A stretch of DNA of 64,000 bases from Aaosphaeria pasadenensis (lineage: Eukaryota; Ascomycota; Dothideomycetes; Pleosporales), in NCBI GenBank assembly GCA_022813625.1, contig JAKLMB010000014.1:762845-826844 (forward strand), written 5' to 3'. Position 1 is the stretch's first letter; the number at the start of each line of letters is the position of its first letter. The position numbers and the translations under genes were made by a program. Of this stretch, positions 1 to 12,300 are shown piece after piece. The notes below the pieces were generated by a model, which did no database searches, had not been told where the DNA came from, and saw only the letters and a list, made by a program, of their open reading frames with translations.

Positions 1-829
1 AGTAGCTTTGGTAAAATTCTGGACGAATTCATTCATGGTGATCAGTTCTCTGTATGCGAGAAGGTTCTTGCCGGCGGGCTCGAAGATGAGAGATCGGACG
101 AGTGGGCCGGTGTCTTCTTCGGCGGCAATGTAGGGGACTATAGATTCTCCTTTGGCCTGGCTGATGAATTGTACGATTCCGTCCGCGTTCTATAGGGTAT
201 CGTTTAGTTTCTGTACTGTTGTCTGTTTGTGCGCAAGCATGGATAATTCGACTTACTTTACGCGGCTTCATCATCGGCAGCAACAAGAAATTGCTAATGT
301 ACCAGCCAGCCTGGATAATGCTTGTCTTCTTCCACAATTGTGGATGTTGCTCTCGGGCATACTCCACCGCTTTGTCTTTCGAGTCGAAGTGGAATACATT
401 CTTGTATTTTCCAGACGACGCCTTCTCCACGTTTGACAGGGAGGAAATAACAAACCGCTCGAGCGTGTCGATACCCGCGGCGACATCGATCACATTCTTA
501 AGCTGCTGCGTCTCCTGCTCCGCCGCCCATATGTTTCCCGGCTGCTCTTGGTTTGTTCGCTTTCCGGAGTCTAGATAGTTCGACCAGAAGTCACTGACAG
601 CGAAGACGACGTTTGCATCATTGAAAGCTGCGGTGAGCGAGGAGGGATTGTCGAGATTGGCTTCTACGACCTCCACGCCACGGTCTTGCAATGCTGATGC
701 TTTAGAGCTGGTTGCGTTGCGAGTCAATCCACGAACTCGCCATCCTGGTTCGTTGAGAAAGGTGTTCACGACTGAGCCGCCTTGCATTCCTGTCGCACCA
801 ACGACGACGATGAGTTTTGTGCTTGCCAT
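1..829 (-). CDS. NmrA-like NAD(P)-binding protein, 3' end cut by window edge
   Basis: Exon 1 is 257-829 and exon 2 runs from 189 past the left edge; the intron 190-256 has a GTAAGT donor and TAG acceptor and is phase 0. The N terminus has the Rossmann motif GATGMQGGSV (residues 11-20), followed by an extended-SDR/NmrA pattern (ANLDNPSSL, then VISSLSNVEKASSGKY and HFDSKDKAVE). NmrA family members bind NAD(P) and act as redox sensors or as isoflavone-reductase-like enzymes; the substrate cannot be read here. The C-terminal part is outside the window. Family assignment is firm, role unknown. Confidence 0.85.
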
Positions 830-2336
830 GTTTTCGTACAGGATTTGGTTCTTGGGTTGTGTGAATATGTAGAATTAATCTATCCATCGGGGCTCACCTT
901 CGACTATTTATGGTCACGATATTCAGGTACCTGAGCATCGCATTTGTAAGCTGACATGAATCTTGCACAACGCGAGCAGGCAGATCCAGCACCATCTGCG
1001 AGGCTTATCAACGAGATATCCATCATGGCCGTCTCATCGTAGCCTTTCAGAATTGCACTTTTGAAGAGTGCTGTCATGATCGTGATGATGCCATGTCCCT
1101 GTCAGCATTCTGACGGATTTTGCATATATCTCCGGTTCATTGCGGCCGTATCTCTCTCTAGGCCAGTGGCGCAATTTTGTGGCTAATGAAAGACCATGTC
1201 AATTCGTGATTGATACAAAGATTTCAAAGGGAATGAGTTTGACCCTGTAAATGATGTTCATGATGTCGTGGTCATGGCCGCGGATTTCTCTTCAACTCTG
1301 GCGGCGTGGATGCAAATAATTAGGCTAGCACAATATCAAATCTTTGTCTCTTGAAACCTAACGAAAGAGTACCACTGGAATGCACGATGTTGTTGCCTTA
1401 GCCTTCGTGCGACATGGTTGATCATTGCATTGCACATGGCGTTGTGACAGGTCGTGCCGCTAACCCCACCCCAACTCGGATCCTTCATATGTGCTTAGAA
1501 ATCGAGCACGAAAGGTCGGATGTCGTTTTGCGTGATAAACAAAGAATTCCCCCTTGGGGAGATTCGGACGAAAAAGCGCGAATGGATAATAGGTGTAGGT
1601 GGACATGACATGACCTCCAGACATGCGATCGTCGCTCATACAATCGAGACCGTAGCCTGGCGGTGTTTAGGATAACACACGATCCTTGGGTTGCACATTC
1701 TCCCATGACGATGTGGCGGAATGAAACACCAGAGAAGCATGAGTGCGCATAGGAGATCGTCCTTTTACGAATCGCGAGAATCATCGGAGGTCGCCATGTG
1801 AATGAAACATGCAGCCTTTCACATCCTGTGATTGGCCTGTTCGGGACATTGCGCCTGATTGCCCTTTACAGCCGATATTGGCACTACTGCTTTGTTCAGG
1901 TTGCGGGAGCTAACGGACGATCTCCCCGAGATCTTTTGAAGAATAGTTTACCAGTAAGTCGTCACGCTACGTGTTGAATGAGCCATGGGTTTTGTAGCTT
2001 CTGACGTACCGAAAGGGGGGAAAATCAGCGAATCTCAGCCATTCTGGCCAGAGATGTAGCCGAAACAAGGATTTTATTTCATTATTCGTCCAATGGAATG
2101 CCGTGGAATGGAAGCAAAAACCGAATTCTTTATACTTCTAGTATAGCCCATGGTAGCCTATTTCTCGTTCTGAACGAGACCCTGGAATGATGGAATGATC
2201 GACGTCTTCAAAATTTCAAATCTGCAAGCCAGTCACAAAACAGCCATCATGATTTTCACGTGGAACAGTGTGTTGGACGATATGGTTGTGAAGAAACACT
2301 TGATCCTCCCAAATGGACCAGATTATTGATTGCTAT
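830..2336. other. Intergenic, no supported gene
   Basis: About 1.5 kb upstream of the NmrA-like gene and downstream of the metalloprotease. Only short ORFs without recognisable domains are present. I see no tRNA, repeat or coding signal. Confidence 0.6.
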
Positions 2337-3143
2337 CTACATGGGGCTGTAGTCTCGTACATCAGTGAATCCAATGCGAGGTGGATTGCCCTCAGCATCA
2401 TCCACCATCGCGTAGAACGCCTTAGTAGAATCAATATCAGACTGCTGAATCTCAGGTGGCTTCCTCCCATAAACCATAACCGAATTCGGGTTCCGGTCTC
2501 CGAGCTGCACAGCTTTCTCGGTCTCAAATACCGCGCGCGTTTGAGGATTGATGTCCATCGCAAACTCATGTCGAAGGCCCAATACATGGCCCAACTCATG
2601 GGTGAAGACCTTCCACATGTTCTCCTTCCAACCCTTGATTGAGAAAGCGGGGTTGTATACGAGAAGATAATTGAGGTCATTGGCATTGGGGAAGAAGGCC
2701 TGCGCAAGGGCGCTACCGTGGCTGCCACCATGGCAGAGGACGAAGGTAGCATCCTTGGCCAGAGGAACCCATTCAAACGTAACCCCGATATTGAGTGAGT
2801 TCCATTTCTCAGCTGCCATGTTGAGATGATCGGCAGCAAACGCAGCGTCTTCATCAGTCTTGAATCCCTGTCTCCAGGCAGACCAGCGGATCACTGACCC
2901 GGGGGACCAGCGAGGGCATTCATTGTCGAGACCAACCATGATATCCGCAGGCCCATTGCGTAGAGGGATGGGAATGGGTGCTTGGGTCATGCATGGAGGA
3001 CAGAAGTTGTCGTCCGGAGTTACATCCTCATCTGGAGCAGAGATGTCCTCCGACGGTTTCACAATCTCGAGAGCATCCTGTCCTGCCGTTTGGGTCACTG
3101 CATCAAGCAGTAACTCCTTGTTGGAAATCCCTTCGAAGCTCAT
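2337..3143 (-). CDS. Metzincin-type zinc metalloprotease without signal peptide
   Basis: Single-exon gene of 268 aa. The zinc site HELGHVLGLRHE fits HExxHxxGxxH, in which three histidines bind zinc and the glutamate is the general base. The downstream NSVMVYG matches a metzincin Met-turn, so this is a metzincin (astacin/matrixin-like) endopeptidase. The start MSFEGISNKE carries no hydrophobic signal peptide, and there is no long prodomain with a cysteine switch. A cysteine-containing stretch around DDNFCPPCMT (about residues 44-53) precedes the catalytic part. Most metzincins are secreted, so an upstream unseen exon or an intracellular role are both possible. The fold is clear; the substrate is unknown. 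Confidence 0.8.
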   Translation of the reverse strand: MSFEGISNKELLLDAVTQTAGQDALEIVKPSEDISAPDEDVTPDDNFCPPCMTQAPIPIPLRNGPADIMVGLDNECPRWSPGSVIRWSAWRQGFKTDEDAAFAADHLNMAAEKWNSLNIGVTFEWVPLAKDATFVLCHGGSHGSALAQAFFPNANDLNYLLVYNPAFSIKGWKENMWKVFTHELGHVLGLRHEFAMDINPQTRAVFETEKAVQLGDRNPNSVMVYGRKPPEIQQSDIDSTKAFYAMVDDAEGNPPRIGFTDVRDYSPM

Positions 3144-4393
3144 GTTTGCACCCGAATTTGACCGGGTGGCACACCAATCTGGGGGCAGTAAAGCCAGTTT
3201 GAATCAATGAAGACAAAGTAGGAAGTGATTCGTCGTGTATGAGAGCTCGAGATCGGCACTCACAAAATCTTTGAATGAATGCAATGGAGTTCGAAAGAAC
3301 GGAGTGGAGGCTAATATACTCAAACATGAACCAGCGCCTTCATAGAGTAGGTCGTGAATCGACGCCTCCAACATCACAGTCTCATGGTCTTCATCGCTCT
3401 AGACCCTTGCCATCAGATGCATAATTGGACCATAGACACGGGACAGCTTCAGCTCTCCTTCCCGTCACGCTTATCTCTACCCAAACGTTGCTTCTGCTGG
3501 TTCATCAGCCAGCCATCTGACTTCACATGCGATAGCTGTTGTTGATCTAGACCATCAATCTGCTGGATATGTGGTGAAGGCAAAAGAGGCAGATCGCAAT
3601 TGCGAGACAGTTCATGCGAAAGTAGCGAATTGGATGAAGTGCGTTGCGCCGGTATTCGTCGACCAATAGTGGCCGCAGGTGGCAGCTCCAACGACAAGCT
3701 GATAGCGACCAGTGCGTGGCCATTTTGGGCTGAGTGCATCTCCCGTTTGAGTTTAACCATCTGGATGTATTTCTTTTCTCTGACGCCAAGAAAGATATAG
3801 ATGTCCCTTTTTGGACAAATGAAGATCCAGAATCGACATGGATTGCGGGGTTCGATGGGAGAGCTGGTCACGGTGAGATTGCCACACGGGACGAGCGGGT
3901 GGCACCGTTCAGCCAGCCATCCGCAAACGGCCAGCCTCAGCTCCATCTCGGAGCGGACAGCTAGCCACAACTAACAGTTAGATAAATGCGGGGAAGATTG
4001 TTAGACGATTCAGCTAGCCAAAATTGTACATCTATCAGTTCGGGTTTTCCATGGCGCAGCTACGACATCAGTTATCCATGTCGCCGTCGTATTGTTAGTA
4101 TTGCTTTGCATGTACGGTTGATCCCAAACAGAGGCCCCCAACGGCGTCATCTAGGCGGAGCTGATCATCACGGAGAATCCCATCTGTGCGACACACTTCT
4201 AGCATTTTCATGTGCTACTGCAACAACTGATGCGAAGATAAGTCTACACAATATGTATTTATATGAGCGGCGATGCTGCTGTTGAATTGAAATCATCAAC
4301 ACGCAACCTCAACAACCATCTTGAATCCATTCTCAAGCCTTTCAACCATTATTTGTTCGAAACTCTTCTCTCACTTTCTCGAATTCCGCTACC
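3144..4393. promoter_or_regulatory. Divergent intergenic region
   Basis: About 1.25 kb between the divergently transcribed metalloprotease and the phospholipase-like gene, so it must carry both promoters. A TATTTATA-like box lies near 4254-4262, about 130 bp before the phospholipase-like start. Small ORFs here have no recognisable family. Confidence 0.5.
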
Positions 4394-5917
4394 ATGAGTA
4401 CCACAGCAACTACTGAGACAGTCTTGTGAATAAGATCCCTACTCTCTTGTACTTTGACTTTTGCTGACATGGCCGCCTAGGACGCTCGAAACCCTTGGCC
4501 ATGAGCCTACTGGGTGGGATTACGACCATGTGAACGACCCAAGTGCTCCAAAAGAGATTGACCCAGAGGAGTTGCAGCATCATGGACATGGTCACAATGA
4601 CTACTCGCAGTTGATCTCCATCCCCATTTCCGATGAGGAGATTGAAGCTGCTACGAAGATTGACTATGTCAATTGGAAACTTGAGCAATCCAAGCAGGAT
4701 CCCCATGATAAAGACGGGCTAGGTGAGCAAGCGTAAACTTTCCCATAAGGCGACAACTAACTCGATATCTATAGGTTTTGAGTATGCCGAACACAGTTAC
4801 CTTGGTGATGCTCTGACTTTGGCATGGAATGACGGCAACTCATACGTTGCGAAGAACAAGCCCTTTTCCTTGCCCAATGGACTGGCCCTCACATACGGTC
4901 AAATCAATGGTCTTGCTGGCGACTTCTACGCTACCGTCAATCCGATCAGCGACGGTAAAGACTTGCAAGATCAGATTGCCCGATTCAAGGCCGCTTGGCA
5001 CTGGCTTGCGATTGACACCACTCGCAATCCCAAAGAAGCCCGTGACATCTTGGGTTACCTCAACAAGGAAGTTGAAATGGTTCAAGCAGCTCTCGATAAG
5101 GGCCAGGACCCTTCAACTGTGTATCCAGAGATCCCTGATGTCACCGCAGAGCTCCAGATCCTCACTGTCACACGCCCAGCTGAGTGCCCTAGCTACTTGA
5201 AGCTGGCTCAGATCAACTGGGACCACTTTGGCGTAGATGCTCGCACTGCGTACAACGCCTGCCACTCCGCTGCATTGTCAGTTGCCGCAGGAGGCGACCT
5301 TCTCTTGGGGTATGCTATGAATGCCTTCGGTGATCATTTCCTCCAGGACTCGTTCGCAGCGGGCCACATGAGGACTCCCCGACGCAAGCTCCATGACACC
5401 CTTGGTGATGCCGATCTATGCGCAAAGGTAAGTTCGACGAAGCTCTTTGGATGACCAAAGCCAAATTTATTTTTACCATCCGCTGACTCCGAGAATCTAG
5501 ATGATGCATGATGAGGACAATGCCATCGGCCTCAATGTTTCCAACCCTGCCGGCAGATCTTGGAGCACCTATGGCGACAAGCGTCTTCTCGACAAGGAAG
5601 ATGTCGCCAACAAGAACGAGGCATGGAATGCTGTTCGCACATCTGCCGACGAGATCTACCAGGCTTGGAAGAACAAGAAGGTCCCAGCCTACCCCAACTA
5701 CGGTGCTTGGAACTGGGCACCCATCTTGAGCAAGATCCAGGATGGCCAGTTGGTTGCGCCACTTTTCCGTCCCGATGGTCAGCGTCGTGCTGATATCAGG
5801 AAGCGCTGCCAGTACAAGTTCACCAACAACTACTGGTACTGGTCTACTGCAGCTGACTGCAAGGTCAGTGGGCTGTGGGACTACCCAATCAAGCCTACAC
5901 CAGACTGCTACAAATAG
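4394..5917 (+). CDS. Zinc-dependent phospholipase C-like protein
   Basis: Four exons: 4394-4425, 4481-4722, 4775-5427, 5501-5917 (447 aa, phases close). The start is the ATG in an ACCATG context; a later in-frame ATG at 4471 lies inside intron 1 (4426-4480) and is rejected. The central region has AEHSYLGDALTLAW and then HFLQDSFAAGHMRTPR, the His/Asp-rich helix pattern of the zinc phospholipase C / P1-nuclease fold that holds the metal cluster. No signal peptide is seen; the N terminus is acidic and His-rich (HHGHGHND). It probably hydrolyses a phosphodiester such as a phospholipid, but substrate is inferred from fold only. It is convergent with the PKS gene and probably not part of that cluster. 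Confidence 0.7.
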
Positions 5918-6390
5918 GTTTGACTCTCAAATTGTTAACCGGCGCGACTTTTCCTAGGAAGGTGATTCAGGACATTCTTTACAAATTTCGGTGTTCGGTT
6001 ACAGATTGATTATGACTTAAAGTAACAATAACAATATATCTTTTGCTTCCGCATTTTGATCATCTCCTAAGCTGACTCTGGGTTCTTTTTATTCGATCAA
6101 ATAAATGACTTTTTTCGGTTCATGACTTGTACAAAGAAAACAATAATAGGCGATTTAAAGTAGGGGCATAAAGAGCCAGAGATATCAGGCTATAAGAAGA
6201 TAGAGTTAATTAACCATGGAATAATGAGTGCTTAGCAATAGAAAGATATTATTACGATTAAAAGAGGAGAACATCCGACCTTGCAAACGCCGGCCGTTGA
6301 CAGAAAGAGTTCCCATACACGCTAAAGCAAATAGAACAAAATGGGTATCCGAAACAAATGTAGCAATCATTACAATCATCTGCCACTCTA
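5918..6390. other. Convergent 3' intergenic region
   Basis: AT-rich spacer between the 3' ends of the phospholipase-like gene and the PKS gene; it should contain both polyadenylation regions (an AATAAA-like stretch near 6098-6104). No gene seen. Confidence 0.5.
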
Positions 6391-9300
6391 CTAGGCTTCA
6401 ACAGGCTTCTTGAGAGTCTTCTCAACCATCTGCGACAGCGACATAATGGTTGTTTCCGGGCTCAGCAGCACGAAGAACGCCACATCGTGCCCAAGTGATT
6501 GGTAGAACCAAGTGCGAATTTCAGCCGCCAACATACTGTCCATTCCAAATTGCGACAGAGCCTTATTGACGTCTAATTTTTCGACAGGGACCAAGAAAGC
6601 ATTTGAGAACTTCTTCGTTACGATCTCCGTGACCTTTTCAAGGATCGGCTGGCCCGAAGACACCATTTGCTCGAGCTGACTCTTCACACTTTCAGACGAG
6701 CCTCCCGAGCCTGAAGCGGCCGGATCCATGCTTCGGAAAGCTCGCGCGAGGAGCGACATGCGCGGCTCGGTGAGTGTCGACATGGATCCATCGAACCCTT
6801 TCTTGCGCAACTCCAGGACTGCGGTTGGCTCCAGGCCCGTGAGGATGTGGCCTGCTCCGTATTCTTTATCCTGAACCTCCTGTCTGGACTCATGGCTTAA
6901 GGCGCAATCGAGCATCTGCAACATCTCCTTCTCGGGTATGGCTTGAATACCCTTTCGCAGCAACAGCTCCTGGATTTCGGGATTCTCGTGAAGGTAACCC
7001 ACTTCTGAAATCATGCCGAGGCCAACTGCCGTAGCGGGCAGACCAAGGGAGCGTCTGTACCATGCGAAGTTATCAAGGAAGTGATTTGCAGCGCAGTAAT
7101 TTGACTCTGTGGCTGTTCCGACAGATCCAGAGACAGATGATGTGAGTAGGAAGAAGTCCAGATCCTGTTCCATCTGCAAGTCTTTCAGCGCGTTGTGAAG
7201 GTTCCAGGCGCCGTCCCTCTTCGGCTTTATCGCCGTGTGCCAGTCTTCAGCTGACATGTCGGAGAACAAAGATTCCTGGTATCATAATAAGCCTACGATT
7301 TAATGACACGATGATTAGAGTTACTTACGTGCAGACCCATTGCAGCATGAACAACACCGCCTACGGCTCCCTCAACCATCGAGAGCGCGTTGTAAACATC
7401 GTTGTACTTAGCTACGTCTCCGCATGCTACCATCACGCTGCACTCCATGCTTTCGAGATCACCCACCAACTTGGCCGCTGCAGGATTCTTCGTTCCTGAG
7501 CGACCAACGAAGAGAAATTTCTTTGCTCCGCGGCCAACCATCCATTTAGATATGGAACGACCGAGACCACCCAAGCAACCGATCATAACGTAAGTCTTGT
7601 CTGGACTGAACCGAGTCTCGAAGGAAGAGGGTTTGTATCGGATCATTGACGTCGGGTCTTGTAGCGATAGCATGACGACTCCGCTATTGCTCTTTGAAGA
7701 CATGGACTCAAATGCGCGATTGACATCCGAAACATCGAAGACTTGAACAGACTGCACAGGCGCAAGATTTTGTGAACGGTGGAGGAAGAGAACATCCTCA
7801 ACCCCACGCCTCAATGTAGCTCCAGCTCGATCATCGCTGATATCGTACGAGGATCGCAGATCTACTGTCGATGAAGAAATACCCTTAGGAAGGTCGCCGG
7901 ATTCTGTAGTGTCGGATCCAACGTTGTGCGAAAGGTTGACAAAGTGACCCTGCTTGGCGCAACGGTTGACAATGGTTTTGGGGACTGGCAAGTTTCCAGT
8001 ATGGAGAACTACATTGAACATTGTGTTCTTTGCTTCCTGTGTAGCACTGTCATTTCGAATGATGAAGTGGGAAGCGCCTAAGCTGTGTCTTTTCGCTAGA
8101 CTCGCTGCCTCTGCGGCACTTTCTACCAGTGCGTAAACGCTCAATTCTTCACGCTGCGCAATCTGGAGTGCGGCTTGGCCGAGCGTGTTCGTGATATCTG
8201 TGATCAATACAGAATCGCCTTTTTGGTAGCGAGCCTGGTGATGCAGAGCATACCGCGCAATCACGAAGGACGGGAGAGTTGCAGCGATCATTGTGAAGTC
8301 TTCGCTCTCTTTGATCCTATAGCAGCATATTTGTGGCACCGTGGCGATTGTAGAAATCTTACCGGGTGCGAGCACGAATACGCGATCACCAGGTAGGAAG
8401 GAAGACACGCCAGCTCCGATATCCCTAACCACACCGCAGAGGCCAAGCATGATTTCTTGTTCCAGTAGTGAAGGATCTAGTTCAATCACCTTCACATCGA
8501 CTTGAACCGATCCGGGTGGAGGCGATGTAAGGACGGCTTCATCTTGGGTGAAGAATGTCTGCTCACCACGGGTAAGGTCGCCCAGCGGGATATGTGCGGA
8601 GCCGACATCACAAATTGGAGCTTCGGCCATTTGCAGTCCTTGTCGTTCTCGGAATTGCTGGTTCAAGACAGCGTCGGGCGAAAATCTTGAGATGTGGATC
8701 AACCCGTCGTCTTCGATGAACTCGAAATCGTATAGACTATCACTTGCGGCTCGTGAGAGCACTGACAAGATGTTTTCGACTGTATTTTCTGTGTTGAAGT
8801 TGAACTTATCGACGTCGTAGGTGACGAACTTCAACGCAGGACGTTCAAGCATAACGGAACGGGCGATTCCGGGTGCTAGGCCGAACTCTGGAGTTGATTG
8901 CTTGAGCAAACTACCTCCGGTGATCCAGATAAGAATGGACGCCATTTCAGTGAGAACCTTGACGCCCTTCATCTCCTGCTCGGACATGACAGCAAGAAGC
9001 TTGTGGTCAAATTCTATTGTGGAGATAACGGTAGCACCGAATGGTATTGTGTCCGCATTAACATCTGCTAGTGGGACTGTACGGATCTCCGTTTGGAAAG
9101 AGGTAGCGATGCTCCGTGAAACTGCGTCGGAGAGGAATTTTTCTGAAGGTGAAGCATTATTATGCCCGACCAAAATAATATCCACAATAGCAGTCGGCTC
9201 AGCAGCTGCACGGGTACGGCGCAAAACGCAGAGCGAGTCGCTCTGGGTAGACTCCGTGAAAGTTTCCTCGAAACCAAGTTTGGTGATTTCGGTAATCTGG

Positions 9301-12300
9301 TGAGGGAATAACCGTCCCACGACGTAACCATCGGGCGATAGATGGCTGTCTAGATGATAGAGCTTGGTGTCCAAGCAAGGATTGCTGCCGGTCATTCCTG
9401 GTAAGAGGATGACATCAAACAGATCCTTTTGGGATGTTTTCTGAAATTTGAGCTCAAAGGTCTCAGCATTGTCGGAGATGCTACGAGTGCTCAACTGGTT
9501 GTCTTCTGAGAGTTGGCCCTGGAAAAATGAGCCGCAGTGACCGAAGATGTCTCCAACAGAAAGCTCGCGGATCATTGACTTTGTGAATCCTTCATCTGGC
9601 TGATTGACTTCAAGTACTTTGACGTCGGGGCGTTGATGCGCAATCAGTCCAATCAAGTTGGAGACTTTGCTAGTAGGACTGGTCTTGACCTCGGAAGTTG
9701 TCATCGCATCTAGCTTTGCCGATAGCTTGGTAGAGTGTGCTGGTCGTACTTCTGTAATATCGGGTTTCCACTGTACTCGAAGCATGGGATGCCTCTCTAG
9801 CTCATCTGTGGCGCTTGTAACACTGCGATAGGCAGCGGCACGGCATCCTCGTACCTGAACGACCATGTCGCCATCTTCTGATACCAAATCAGCTGCAACG
9901 ACGATGGTGCCAAATGGAAGCTTCTTGGAGGTTGCGTTTATCTTTCCATTCTCGTTGTCAATGACCTTCGAGGCCTGGACGCGAATCTCCGCAATGTATA
10001 CAGGGACTTTAGCTCCTAGGTCGTCGGTGATACCTCCAGCATTAGCAATGATACCAGCTTGCAACAGAGCGTCAACAGTGGCAGGATGCACAGCATACAC
10101 AGGCTCTTGACTATTCGCGCGGGTGGCGCCTTGGTGAATGGTAGTTTGTGCCGAAGCACAGAGATGTTTCTTGTCGGTGGGAACACTGATGTCACCCAAT
10201 GACTTGAACTGATCGCTGAAGACCAACCCTCCCCGGGCAAATTTATTGTACCACGGCTCAGTGGGTCGCTGTTCCATTGGCGTTTTGGAGAGTTCTATGG
10301 CTCGTGCATGTCCAACATGCTTGTCTTCATTCAAAGTGATAGTTCCGGACGCATGCTGCACAGGCGTCGCTCCAGCGAAAGAACTCATGCTGAACTCCCA
10401 CGTGCCAGTTCGTGAAGTGGCTGATCTGAGTGGCTGCAAGGTGGTGATGAGCTCGGCACCGCTCTCCGGGTTATCATCCAGCAGGGCAAATGCTTTCTCA
10501 ATTTGCACATTCTCCAACAAGAAAGACGGCTTGCTGGGTAAAGAAGTGTCGGCGATTTGTCGCGCAGCCTCTATTGCAACAGCAATGTAGCCGGCAGCTG
10601 GGAAAACAGTGGTTTGGTCCAGCTTATGGCCGGACAGCCACGCGCACTCCTTTAGGCGTATAATGTTTCGCCAAGTGTGTATAATGCCATTTCCTCCCGG
10701 TATTTTGGAACCCAGAAGCTCATGGCGAGGGTGCTTCTGATTTCGGAACTCAGCACTAACGCGGGGCTCGTTCCACAGGACAGACTCGTAATGCCATGGA
10801 TACGGGGGCAGATCCACGATAGGTTTCGTGCGTTGCATCGACGAGATTCCATTGACTTTCTGAAGGTTGACAGCTTGGCCGTGCAAGTAAAGATCGCCGA
10901 CAAGTTGTAGCACTGTTGAAGTTGCATCTTTACCTCTGACTATTGCCGAGTTGTATTGGTATTTCGCGCCCTCAACCTTGGAAATTGTCTGTTTCAAGGG
11001 TAGCCCTAGAGCAGAATGAGGCCCCAGTTCAATTAGGTGGTAGTTTTCCTTAGCGAAAAGCTGCTGTATACCTGTACTGAATAGTACGGGTTGCTCCAGA
11101 TTCTGTCGCCAATATGTTAAGGGTAGCTGGGTAGTCGCATCCTCTCCAGTCACAGTTGAGACCATGCGGACCTCAGACGGCCTAGCGTATCTGGTTGAGT
11201 GCGCAAGTGTTGTCAATAATTCTTCATACTTTGGCCCAACCCTCTTCATGTGATGGGAATGATATGCCTTTCCATTCGTCTTCAGCTTTCGGGCCAAGAT
11301 CCCTTTCTGAACTAAAAGTGTAGCGAGTATATCGATGGCATCGGCGTCTCCACTGAGAGTGACGTTCTCGGGCGAGTTGACACAGGCGACGCGAACCTTG
11401 CCATTGGCCCCATTTTCATTTATAAAGGCGGCCGCTTCTTGCGCATTCATTCCCACAGCAAGCATCATGCCGTCATCAATCATTTCCCCGGCTACAAGGC
11501 CGCGATAGTAGGCAACGATGATGGCCTGCTCTGCAGTCAGATGGCCGGCGCAGTATGCCGATGCAATCTCGCCTGAGGAATGTCCAATAACTGCTGATGG
11601 CTTAATGTTCCATCCGGCAAGCAGTTGAATAAGCGCGATCTGTAGCGCTGTGCATATAGGCTGAGACCGGGATGGGTGATGAATCTCATCTTCATTGCCG
11701 TTATTGGGCGTGGAGCCGAGCACATCCTCCAGGAGCCAGCTCGGACGTTCGTCGCGCGGTAGCGATTGTAACACAACGTCAAGCCGTCGAACGCTTTGTC
11801 GGAACCTGGGGTAATCGTGCAGAAGAGATTTACCCATACCCGGCCATTGAGCTCCTTGTCCCGTGAATACAAAGGCCAATGGCAATTTAGATGTTGATGG
11901 CAGAGTTCTCAATGTGTTAGCTTCAAGTGGTTGCGTTGTTCCGACAATCATATATCCTCGCTTTGCAAGCTGTGAGCGCCGTGATGAAAGTGTTCTCGCC
12001 AGGTTCGTAAGATCAATGCCGGAGCCGATGCTTTCCAAGTTGGATGCAAGTCTATCTAGTGACTGATCATTGTTGGCGGACAAGGGTAGTACCAATGAGC
12101 CATTCGCATCGTGAATTTGTGCGTTTTCTTTGCTCGTCATGTATGAGCTAGCATCCTCGAGAATCATATGCGCATTGGCACCACCGTAACCGAACGAATT
12201 AATACTAGCTATTCGCCGTCCAGTTTGGCTTGCTGGCCATGGTGTCATCTCGCGGACGATTTCGGCTTTTCTTTCTTCTAGCTTCAGCTTGGGGTTGATG

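Noticed and set aside
4723..5454. Separate small gene starting at 4723
   Set aside because: That ATG is a product of reading through intron 2; the exon joins upstream sequence in frame as part of the phospholipase-like gene.
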